NCBI GenBank assembly: GCA_019247135.1
Contig: JAFAPL010000209.1
Coordinates: 1-5,097, forward strand
Length of the DNA: 5,097 nt
Source of the DNA: Chloroflexota bacterium
GTDB lineage: Bacteria > Chloroflexota > UBA6077 > CF-72
Direction of reading: 5' to 3'
The translations under genes were made by a program, and so were the position numbers. A model generated the notes under the pieces. That model was not told the DNA's origin. It searched no databases and saw only the letters and a program-made list of their open reading frames with translations. Positions 1-5,097 of this stretch are shown here, piece after piece (position 1 is the first letter of the stretch; each line of letters begins with the position of its first letter).

Positions 1-1022
<1,022 letters not shown>

Positions 1023-1063
1023 GGGCGAATGACGCTCGAATGCTAAACTGCCGCCAGGAAACG

Positions 1064-1513
1064 ATGGCCTACTTCATCAACGACAAGTGCGTCGGCTGCA
1101 GCGCGTGTGAGACGGTGTGTCCCGTCACCGCCATCACAGGGGTGAAGAAGGAGTTCTATTTCATCGATCCCAAGATCTGCATCGACTGTGGTGCGTGTGG
1201 TCGGGCGTGTCCGTACGACGCGATCTTCGACACCTATGGCAGCACGGCCGAGAAGGTCCGCCGCACCGAGTGGGCGAAGCCTGTGATACAGGAGGAGATC
1301 TGCAGTGGCTGTCGCTACTGCGTCGACATCTGCCCGTTCGAGTGCTTGAGCATGGTCAACGAAGACACGCCCTGGGCCGCTATCGCCAGCTTAACCAATC
1401 CGAAGGCGTGCGTGTCGTGCTATCTGTGCGAGGCAGCTTGCGACAAGGGCGCGATCGTCCTCCGACCACCGGACAACATCGCTCCGCCTGCGGCGGCACG
1501 CTTCCAGCGCTGA
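1064..1513 (+). CDS. Four-cluster [4Fe-4S] ferredoxin-like protein
   Basis: This 149-aa soluble protein carries four complete CxxCxxCxxxC motifs: C9/12/15/19, C39/42/45/49, C80/83/86/90 and C116/119/122/126. It therefore looks like two tandem 2[4Fe-4S] ferredoxin modules (about residues 1-55 and 75-135) joined by a charged linker containing RRTEWAKP. Proline follows the last cysteine in the first three motifs (CPV, CPY, CPF); the fourth has CDKG. No membrane segment or extra enzymatic domain is visible, so the likely role is cytoplasmic electron transfer; the partner is unknown. The start MAYFINDKCVGC is typical of ferredoxins and has a modest AGGA 4 bases upstream, so the in-frame upstream reading from 875 is rejected. 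The IMPase-family gene follows after one base, suggesting cotranscription. Confidence is high for the fold and low for the specific role. Confidence 0.93.
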   Translation: MAYFINDKCVGCSACETVCPVTAITGVKKEFYFIDPKICIDCGACGRACPYDAIFDTYGSTAEKVRRTEWAKPVIQEEICSGCRYCVDICPFECLSMVNEDTPWAAIASLTNPKACVSCYLCEAACDKGAIVLRPPDNIAPPAAARFQR

Positions 1514-1514
1514 C

Positions 1515-2303
1515 TTGAATCGTTCTCCGTCGCGTGCCCGCGAGGTCGGGGTCGAGGCGGCGCGCACCGCCGGTGCGCTGTTGCGGGATCGCGTCGACTC
1601 GATCCGCGAGGTGCGTCAAAAGTCGGGCATCGTCGATATCGTCACCGACGTCGACGTCCAGAGCGAGCACCAGATCTCGTCGATCATTTCGAACGCGTTT
1701 CCAACCCATACGGTGGTCGGAGAAGAAGGTGGTGCCCGCCCTGGAAGTGATCCGCGCTTCCGCTGGATCGTCGATCCCCTCGACGGGACCACGAACTACG
1801 CACACGGGTTTCCGTTCTTCTGCGTGTCGATCGCCTTCGAGGTCGACGGCGAGCTACAGCTCGGGGTCGTGTATGCGCCGAGCTTGGACGAACTGTTCGT
1901 GGCGGAAGCCGGCGCCGGAGCGACCCTGAACGATCGACGGATCCGCGTGTCGGCGATTCCCGAACTGTCGCGAGCGCTGCTCGCCACCGGGTTTCCCTAC
2001 GATCGGCGCGAGTTTCCCCGCGCCTTGCATAGTTTCGAAGTACTCAGCCTGGGCTGCCAGGCGGTTCGACGCGCCGGCAGCGCCGCGCTCGACCTGAGTT
2101 ATGTCGCATGTGGCCGGCTCGACGGCTACTGGGAGCACCAGGTCAAGCCCTGGGATCTCGCCGCGGGTGCCTTACTCGTGCGCGAGGCGGGTGGTCAGGT
2201 GACGGCGACCGATGGCGGACCATTCAGTGTCGACGGTGGCCAGGTGTTGTCGTCCAATGGCCTGATCCACGCCGACCTGACCGCAACACTTGCCAGTCTC
2301 TGA
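1515..2303 (+). CDS. Inositol monophosphatase family protein (SuhB-like)
   Basis: This 262-aa protein is the normal size for the Mg2+-dependent inositol monophosphatase / FBPase-like family, which hydrolyses inositol-1-phosphate or related sugar phosphates. The signature metal-binding residues are present: E70 in VGEEGG, D87 and D90 in WIVDPLDGTTNYAHGFP, and D214 in KPWDLAAG. An aspartate-rich DIVTDVD motif (41-47) precedes them, as in the family. The C-terminal REAGGQVT and GGPFSV segment is also typical. The start is taken as TTG at 1515: it gives the family's usual N-terminal helix (ARTAGALLRDR), and no ATG or GTG lies in a better position. Only one base separates it from the ferredoxin stop and no Shine-Dalgarno is evident, so translation may be coupled. 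Substrate could be inositol phosphate, histidinol phosphate or another; sequence alone does not decide. Confidence 0.93.
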   Translation: MNRSPSRAREVGVEAARTAGALLRDRVDSIREVRQKSGIVDIVTDVDVQSEHQISSIISNAFPTHTVVGEEGGARPGSDPRFRWIVDPLDGTTNYAHGFPFFCVSIAFEVDGELQLGVVYAPSLDELFVAEAGAGATLNDRRIRVSAIPELSRALLATGFPYDRREFPRALHSFEVLSLGCQAVRRAGSAALDLSYVACGRLDGYWEHQVKPWDLAAGALLVREAGGQVTATDGGPFSVDGGQVLSSNGLIHADLTATLASL

Positions 2304-2334
2304 GGCGCCGCCGGCATTCTCGGCGTAATTCTGC

Positions 2335-2352
2335 CGCCGTCGCGGCGTTTTT
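2335..2352 (+). terminator. Probable intrinsic terminator after the IMPase-family gene
   Basis: CGCCG, loop TCG and CGGCG form a perfect five-pair GC stem directly followed by TTTTT, 32 bases after the IMPase-family stop. The stem is short but all G-C. A second possible stem, CGCCG (2306-2310) with CGGCG (2321-2325), lies just upstream and could stack with it or compete. Position and T-run fit the end of the ferredoxin/IMPase unit. Confidence 0.55.
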
Positions 2353-2365
2353 CGTATCACCACAG

Positions 2366-2785
2366 ATGGGACGCAATGTGGCATGCGCCCTGCGTTTCCT
2401 GACTGATTCGTCGATGGCTGTACGCGCCCTTCCACGTGCCAGTGAAACTGCGCCCCTCGTCACCGCAAGCTTGCCGGCGGGGGTGCTTCTCCTTGCGCTC
2501 GTAGCCCCGGGCCTGGACCTGCTGTCGATCGTCCAATCCACGGCTTCCCTGGCTGGCGTCGCGCTCGCTGCCTCGCTGGCTACAGCGGCCGTCCTGCTCG
2601 GCTTCTACGTGAAATATCCGCGCACGAGCTGGTTGGCCGCGGCTGCCCTGGCGGCCATCGCTGCTGCGGGGCTGCGGTGTATCGGCGCAGAGTTTGCGCC
2701 TGTGCTGTCGCTGCTCGCCGTGATCGCTCTCGGCGTAGGTGGCGCGTTCGCCTCGCCCGCGCCCGCGTCTGAGATCTGGGCCTGA
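2366..2785 (+). CDS. Hypothetical small four-helix membrane protein
   Basis: I do not recognise this protein. From ATG 2366 it is 139 aa; an in-frame GTG (2378) and a second ATG (2414, giving 123 aa) are alternatives, and none has a clear Shine-Dalgarno. Four hydrophobic stretches are visible at about residues 37-57, 60-82, 88-106 and 110-130, rich in Ala and Leu. The basic N-terminus (RNVACALR, VRALPR) and the basic turn FYVKYPRTSW between helices 2 and 3 fit the positive-inside rule, with both ends of the protein in the cytoplasm. Third codon positions are GC-rich, as in the neighbours. It lies just after the putative terminator, so it would need its own promoter, which I could not identify. 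Its stop is one base from the stop of the convergent 81-aa gene. The frame also stays open upstream into the IMPase gene, but that part is out of phase with the IMPase frame and is rejected. Confidence 0.55.
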   Translation: MGRNVACALRFLTDSSMAVRALPRASETAPLVTASLPAGVLLLALVAPGLDLLSIVQSTASLAGVALAASLATAAVLLGFYVKYPRTSWLAAAALAAIAAAGLRCIGAEFAPVLSLLAVIALGVGGAFASPAPASEIWA

Positions 2786-2786
2786 T

Positions 2787-3032
2787 TCAGCCCACGGTCG
2801 CGCGCCGATAGCGACGCCTGAGATCTTCCGTATCCTGGCCTGCTGCGGCTGCACGCAGCTCGTCGAAACGGGCCGCGAACTCCGTCTCCGACGGGAAACG
2901 CTCTCGCAGCTCATCTCTCAGCCGCTGGAGCGTGCGATCGAAGGCGGTCCAGTCTTCGGCCGCAAGCCACAGACCTGCCAGTTCGATCAGATCGACGATT
3001 GTCGGGTCGGCGCGCGGATCATTCGCCTGCAT
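2787..3032 (-). CDS. Hypothetical 81-aa helical protein, last gene of a three-gene cassette
   Basis: I do not recognise this protein. It is soluble, charged and predicted by eye to be mostly helical: TIVDLIELAGLWLAAEDW (11-28) is followed by an amphipathic stretch TLQRLRDELRERF (34-46) and by FAARFDELRAAAA (52-64), ending in a basic tail LRRRYRRATVG. No cysteine, signal peptide or membrane helix is seen. The ATG start overlaps the end of the 86-aa gene by 14 bases (3019-3032) with no clear ribosome site, which suggests translational coupling. Its stop is one base from that of the convergent membrane-protein gene. The balanced, acidic-rich helical composition, unlike the arginine-rich reading in other frames here, supports it as coding. 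Confidence 0.7.
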   Translation of the reverse strand: MQANDPRADPTIVDLIELAGLWLAAEDWTAFDRTLQRLRDELRERFPSETEFAARFDELRAAAAGQDTEDLRRRYRRATVG

Positions 3033-3279
3033 CGTCGATGGGCAAGCGCTTGATGGTAATGACCGTCGCGGCCATGAAGTACGGATCTCGAATCACGGCT
3101 TTGACGGGCTTGCGTTGTTGCGCGGCCTCGCGAGCGATGCGTTCGAGGAGGACCGCCGCCTGACCTCGAGTCAACTGGCGCGCGACAGGCAGTACCGCGC
3201 CGTCCTCGTCCGTGATCTCGAGCCGGCACGTGCCGTCCGCCTCCTGGACGAGCGTATGCGACCAGGCGAAGTCGTTCAG
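3019..3279 (-). CDS. Hypothetical 86-aa protein with an apparent CTG start
   Basis: I do not recognise this protein. The frame opens just after an in-frame TGA and has no ATG, GTG or TTG near its beginning. The best start is CTG at 3279-3277, nine bases after GGAGG (within AGGGAGGA, 3295-3288). That CTG shares its last two bases with the TGA stop of the 93-aa gene (CTGA), the same geometry as the common ATGA coupling. The translation has normal protein character: NDFAWSHTLVQEADG, CRLEITDEDGAVLPVARQL, a helix GQAAVLLERIAREAAQQRK (39-57), then VKAVIRDPYFMAATVITIKR. A later in-frame TTG (codon 36) would give only 51 aa and discard the ribosome site and the N-terminal strand-like region. No known motif is seen. 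I am fairly sure the frame is coding and less sure of the exact start. Confidence 0.68.
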   Translation of the reverse strand: MNDFAWSHTLVQEADGTCRLEITDEDGAVLPVARQLTRGQAAVLLERIAREAAQQRKPVKAVIRDPYFMAATVITIKRLPIDDAGE

Positions 3280-3557
3280 TTGCGGCGTCCTCCCTCACGA
3301 TCGCCGAACGTGTCGATGCCGTGCTCGAAGAGCCACTGGCGGCTGGCGCGGTGCAAGTCGTTGAGATCGGGCCGTGCGACGATCATGCGGTGCAGCAGCT
3401 CCTCCATCTCTTCGTCCGACTTGGCCTGGACATCGCTGACCTGTGTGTCGTCGCCAAACCGCTGCGCGGACTCGATCAGAAACGCTCGTAACGCAACAAC
3501 ATCCCGCCGCCGCAGCACCGCCCCCAGTCGCGCGGCGTAGGACGGTTGGCGTTGCAT
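3276..3557 (-). CDS. Hypothetical 93-aa protein starting right after tRNA-Arg
   Basis: I do not recognise this protein. It is small, charged and soluble: MQRQPSYAARLGAVLRRRDV leads into a helix VALRAFLIESAQRF (21-34), an acidic SDEEMEELLHRMIVARP helix (47-63), and a C-terminal DLHRASRQWLFEHGIDTFGD (68-87). ATG 3557 is chosen because the frame further upstream reads through the tRNA gene, producing the well-known artefact RSRVRVPPGSP. That leaves only three bases (3558-3560) between the tRNA CCA and the ATG. No standard Shine-Dalgarno exists other than GGGG inside the tRNA acceptor strand. The stop overlaps the CTG start of the next gene by four bases. It likely heads a three-gene unit cotranscribed with the tRNA. 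Confidence 0.72.
   Translation of the reverse strand: MQRQPSYAARLGAVLRRRDVVALRAFLIESAQRFGDDTQVSDVQAKSDEEMEELLHRMIVARPDLNDLHRASRQWLFEHGIDTFGDREGGRRN
3288..3295 (-). promoter_or_regulatory. Shine-Dalgarno for the CTG-started 86-aa gene
   Basis: The minus strand reads AGGGAGGA, containing a perfect GGAGG (3293-3289) nine bases before CTG. It is the best ribosome site in the window and lies inside the end of the 93-aa gene. It decides the start of the 86-aa gene, since no ATG, GTG or TTG sits at a suitable distance in that frame. Confidence 0.6.
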
Positions 3558-3560
3558 TTG

Positions 3561-3637
3561 TGGCGACCCCGGAGGGACTCGAACCCTCGACCTTTCGCTT
3601 AGGAGGCGAACGCGCTGTCCAACTGTGCCACGGGGTC
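3561..3637 (-). tRNA. tRNA-Arg (anticodon CCU)
   Basis: The minus strand folds as a complete 77-base tRNA with encoded CCA. The acceptor GACCCCG pairs with CGGGGTC, followed by discriminator G and CCA. The D arm is GCAC-AGTTGGACA-GCGC with the invariant GG. The anticodon stem TTCGC/GCGAA encloses CTCCTAA, giving anticodon CCT, which reads AGG. The variable region is AGGTC, and the T stem GAGGG/CCCTC encloses TTCGAGT. All stems pair perfectly except one A-C opposition in the D stem (positions 12-23). The 5' half overlaps the end of the HNH gene by 39 bases, and the 93-aa gene begins three bases past the CCA. No separate tRNA promoter was recognised, so it may be cut out of a longer transcript. 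Confidence 0.96.
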
Positions 3638-4201
3638 GGACGTCGATCGTTTGTGTGGGCAAGCTCCGTACATCGCCCGCGCAAGATTGCAGTTATGGCA
3701 GGCTACAACCAGGCCGTCGTAAGTGTACCCGGTCCGTCGCAGCCATCCGTAAAAGCTGCCGCCGCCATTCTTTCCAACTGCTCGACGGTGTACACCGCCG
3801 TCATTGTTCACATGGTCCAGTGCGAGAAACTCGAGCGTACGCTCACCGCAACACACGCACCGGATCTCGCCGTCGCTGTAGTGCCGCAGCGCGGCGAGTC
3901 GATCCTCGCGAAACCGCGCGACCCGGTGCTCGTTGTTGCAGTTTCGGCACCATGATTGGCGACGAATGCCGTCCGCTCGAAGGTAGAAATCTGTCGCCGC
4001 CTTGGCGCACTTGCACCGCGGGCACTGATACGTCGCGTGCGTCGCAAGGATTGGCCGCTTACCGCACTCGAGCCTGCGCGTGTTGTGCCGCCCGCGCGGC
4101 GAGCAGGTCAGGCAATACTTCCGTGAGCCGAGATTCCGAAGGCGACCGTCAATGACCAACCAGGTCGGAAATCGTGCACCGCACTGGCCGCACTTCGGCA
4201 T
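3599..4201 (-). CDS. HNH-type endonuclease-like protein with three zinc-binding modules
   Basis: The protein has 200 residues. Module 1 has CxxC pairs C4/C7 and C30/C33, with RKYCLTCSPRGRHNTRR, a pattern I know from phage and bacterial HNH-like proteins. Module 2 pairs C60/C63 with C85/C88 around DFYLRADGIRRQSWC, a small zinc domain often attached to HNH nucleases. Module 3 looks like a treble-clef HNH: C115/C118 (CVCC), LALDHVNNDGGVHRR with H130 as likely general base, then GLVVACHNCNLARAMYGACPH with C168/C171, H169 and N172. It would bind and probably cut or nick DNA; activity is inferred. ATG 4201 is forced by an upstream in-frame TAG. The last 13 residues (about VAQLDSAFAS) are encoded by the tRNA 5' half, and the TAA stop lies in the anticodon loop. 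GC is about 62% (hand count over 3661-4200), below the 67-73% of neighbours sampled, consistent with transfer. Confidence 0.85.
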   Translation of the reverse strand: MPKCGQCGARFPTWLVIDGRLRNLGSRKYCLTCSPRGRHNTRRLECGKRPILATHATYQCPRCKCAKAATDFYLRADGIRRQSWCRNCNNEHRVARFREDRLAALRHYSDGEIRCVCCGERTLEFLALDHVNNDGGVHRRAVGKNGGGSFYGWLRRTGYTYDGLVVACHNCNLARAMYGACPHKRSTSDPVAQLDSAFAS

Positions 4202-4247
4202 AGCACGATTGTTCTAGCATCGCCGCGCCGTCGCCCGTGGATTTTCT

Positions 4248-4385
4248 CTAGTCGTCGCGCCGCGCGCGCTGTTCGGCGGTGCGCAATCGCCACTGACGAA
4301 AGCCCGTCTGCAGCTCGCGGCCCAGCAAAAACGCGACGACCCAGCCAGTGAGCAAAAGCACGAATTCCATGGTTTCAGTCGGCAT
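4248..4385 (-). CDS. Possible 45-aa single-pass membrane protein
   Basis: From ATG 4385 the frame encodes 45 residues: a short N-terminus MPTETMEF, one hydrophobic helix VLLLTGWVVAFLLG (9-22), then a basic C-terminal tail RELQTGFRQWRLRTAEQRARRDD. A second ATG at 4370 would give 40 residues. This is a common architecture for tiny membrane proteins with a cytoplasmic basic tail. The frame is open upstream to 4610, but that extension would overlap the aldehyde dehydrogenase start and has poor protein character. A CATAAT-type promoter sits about 40 bases upstream and supports transcription. No good Shine-Dalgarno is seen (GGAG is 15 bases from the ATG). The HNH gene follows after 46 bases. No family is recognised, and it could be spurious. 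Confidence 0.42.
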   Translation of the reverse strand: MPTETMEFVLLLTGWVVAFLLGRELQTGFRQWRLRTAEQRARRDD

Positions 4386-4599
4386 CGGCGGGTCTACAGG
4401 CTCCGGGTCGAAAGTTGAAAGTCGCGGGCCATTATGACGAAGTTGGTCGCGCGAGCCAAGATACCCTTCGCACCAGGTCCGGCAGCCTTTTCCAACACTT
4501 TGCGGGCGCAGCACCGCGAAGAGATCCACGGGGCACGAGGGGTCAGGCGACGTGCCGAGACTCGCGCCGTGGCCGAAAAGCGGCACAATCAATGTCACT
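4386..4599. other. Divergent intergenic region between the small membrane gene and the aldehyde dehydrogenase
   Basis: This stretch of about 214 bases separates two divergent genes. Frames open across it on both strands give arginine-, serine- or cysteine-rich translations without recognisable motifs, so I call none of them. It contains the minus-strand promoter candidate at 4431-4459. For the plus strand, only a weak CACAAT (4584-4589) lies 10 bases before the aldehyde dehydrogenase ATG, with no matching -35 element. No tRNA, strong hairpin or repeat was seen. Confidence 0.5.
4431..4459 (-). promoter_or_regulatory. Candidate sigma-70-type promoter for the minus-strand block
   Basis: The minus strand reads TTGGCT (4459-4454), a 17-base spacer, then CATAAT (4436-4431). 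This matches TTGACA at 4 of 6 and TATAAT at 5 of 6 positions with ideal spacing, in otherwise GC-rich DNA. Predicted initiation near 4424 would give a leader of about 40 bases to ATG 4385, and could continue through the HNH gene, the tRNA and the three small genes. Confidence 0.42.
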
Positions 4600-5097
4600 A
4601 TGGTTGCCACTTCGCCGTCGGCGTCTGCATCCGCGACGCCCCAAATCGGGGACCTCTACGCCCACTGGATCGACGGCCGGCGCGTTCGGCCGGACGGCTC
4701 GCCCGACCTCGTGCGTACGAACCCGGCGTCCAGTTCCGACGTGCTGGGCGGGCTGCGCTCAGCCGACCTGGACCTGGTGCGTACGGCTGTTCGGAGTGCG
4801 GCCGCGGCCTGGCCCACCTGGCGTAACACGCCCGCCCCAACCCGCGGCCACGTGCTGCTGGAAGCCGCGCGCCTGATGGACAAGCATCGCGCGGAGTTGG
4901 CCGGCCTGGTCGCGTTGGAAGAAGGCAAGGCCCTCAAAGACGCGCGTGCCGAGGTCCAGCGCAGCATCAACATCACCGAGTTCATGGGTGGCGAAGGCAG
5001 GCGATACGGCGGCTACACGTCGGGGTCGGAATCGGCGACCAAGTTCGCGTTCACCACACGCCAGCCGCTCGGCGTGGTTGCCTGCATCACGCCATGG
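4600..5097 (+). CDS. Aldehyde dehydrogenase, N-terminal part (runs off the window)
   Basis: From ATG 4600 the frame stays open to the window end (166 residues), roughly the first third of a usual 480-500-aa NAD(P)-dependent aldehyde dehydrogenase. The N-terminal features are typical: LYAHWIDGRRV (19-29), TNPASSSDVLG (40-50), the AAAAWPTWRNTPAPTRGHVL region (67-86), ALEEGKALKDARAEVQRSIN (105-124), and RQPLGVVACITPW (154-166), which in the family leads into the NFP motif of the cofactor site. The catalytic Cys and Glu lie outside the window. The EVQRSINITEFMGGEGRR segment recalls ketoglutarate-semialdehyde-type dehydrogenases, but the substrate is not determined. The Ala/Ser-rich first 14 residues and the absence of a Shine-Dalgarno leave the start slightly uncertain; no other in-frame start is nearby. 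Confidence 0.92.
   Translation, partial: MVATSPSASASATPQIGDLYAHWIDGRRVRPDGSPDLVRTNPASSSDVLGGLRSADLDLVRTAVRSAAAAWPTWRNTPAPTRGHVLLEAARLMDKHRAELAGLVALEEGKALKDARAEVQRSINITEFMGGEGRRYGGYTSGSESATKFAFTTRQPLGVVACITPW

Noticed and set aside
1044..1049. TAAACT with preceding TG as an extended -10 for the ferredoxin gene
   Set aside because: There is no matching -35, the match is weak, and initiation would fall on the ribosome site; not strong enough to annotate.
2797..2815. Inverted repeat GTCGC/GCGAC near the end of the 81-aa gene as a terminator
   Set aside because: The stem is only five pairs with a nine-base loop, has no T-run on either strand, and lies inside a coding region.
2357..2914. Minus-strand 185-aa frame opposite the four-helix protein
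   Set aside because: It is Arg/Ser/Gln-rich without motifs and overlaps the 81-aa gene out of frame; it appears to be an antisense shadow.
2987..3298. Minus-strand 103-aa frame covering the 86-aa gene
   Set aside because: Its translation is dominated by Arg/Gly/His as expected of a shifted frame; the CTG-started frame has far better protein character.
3558..3662. N-terminal extension of the 93-aa gene, including RSRVRVPPGSP
   Set aside because: It is translated from the tRNA-Arg sequence itself; the internal ATG at 3557 is the first start after the tRNA.
3443..3955. Plus-strand open frame containing TPEGLEPSTFRLGGERAVQLCHG
   Set aside because: This peptide is the familiar artefact of translating the antisense of a tRNA gene; the frame also runs opposite to the 93-aa and HNH genes.
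4394..4588. Minus-strand 64-aa frame in the divergent gap
   Set aside because: It has no recognisable motif or ribosome site, and its Arg/Ser/Cys-rich start resembles other chance frames in this GC-rich DNA.
4386..4610. Upstream extension of the 45-aa membrane protein to an ATG at 4610
   Set aside because: It would overlap the aldehyde dehydrogenase start, lies upstream of the promoter candidate, and reads as poorly protein-like sequence.
4415..4876. Two plus-strand frames (from 4415 and 4434) running into the aldehyde dehydrogenase
   Set aside because: They are out of frame with the clearly recognisable aldehyde dehydrogenase and have random Arg/Pro-rich composition.

Overview
This 5.1 kb window is high-GC bacterial chromosome. 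Hand counts give about 67-73% GC in the ordinary genes sampled. The gene set is mostly housekeeping metabolism and DNA repair. The lineage cannot be fixed from sequence alone; a Chloroflexota- or Actinomycetota-like high-GC bacterium is my weak inference. Strong Shine-Dalgarno sequences are rare here, and several genes start right beside, or overlap, their upstream neighbour.

Layout, left half. Positions 1-177 (+) are the tail of a PLP-dependent Cys/Met (trans-sulfuration) enzyme. It converges on nfo (endonuclease IV, 174-1022, -), and both stop codons sit in one CTAG. Divergent from nfo is a two-gene (+) unit: a small ferredoxin with four complete [4Fe-4S] motifs (1064-1513), followed one base later by an inositol-monophosphatase family enzyme that begins with TTG (1515-2303). 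A GC hairpin plus T5 at 2335-2352 probably ends this unit. A four-helix hypothetical membrane protein follows (2366-2785, +).

Layout, right half. A minus-strand block runs from about 4459 down to 2787. In transcription order it holds a CATAAT-type promoter, a tiny one-helix membrane protein (4248-4385), an HNH-type zinc-finger protein (3599-4201), tRNA-Arg(CCU) (3561-3637), and three small unrecognised proteins of 93, 86 and 81 aa (3276-3557, 3019-3279, 2787-3032). The HNH gene runs into the 5' half of the tRNA and stops in its anticodon loop. The 93-aa gene begins three bases after the tRNA CCA. The 93- and 86-aa genes overlap by four bases (CTGA), and the 86-aa gene appears to start with CTG behind a good Shine-Dalgarno, so standard gene callers are likely to miss it. 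The 86- and 81-aa genes overlap by 14 bases.

From 4600 (+) to the window end is the N-terminal part of an aldehyde dehydrogenase, divergent from the minus-strand block.

The part most worth a second look is the interlocked HNH / tRNA-Arg / three-small-ORF block. There, RNase P and 3'-end processing of the tRNA would directly alter the mRNAs on both sides. No CRISPR array, insertion sequence or rRNA was seen.
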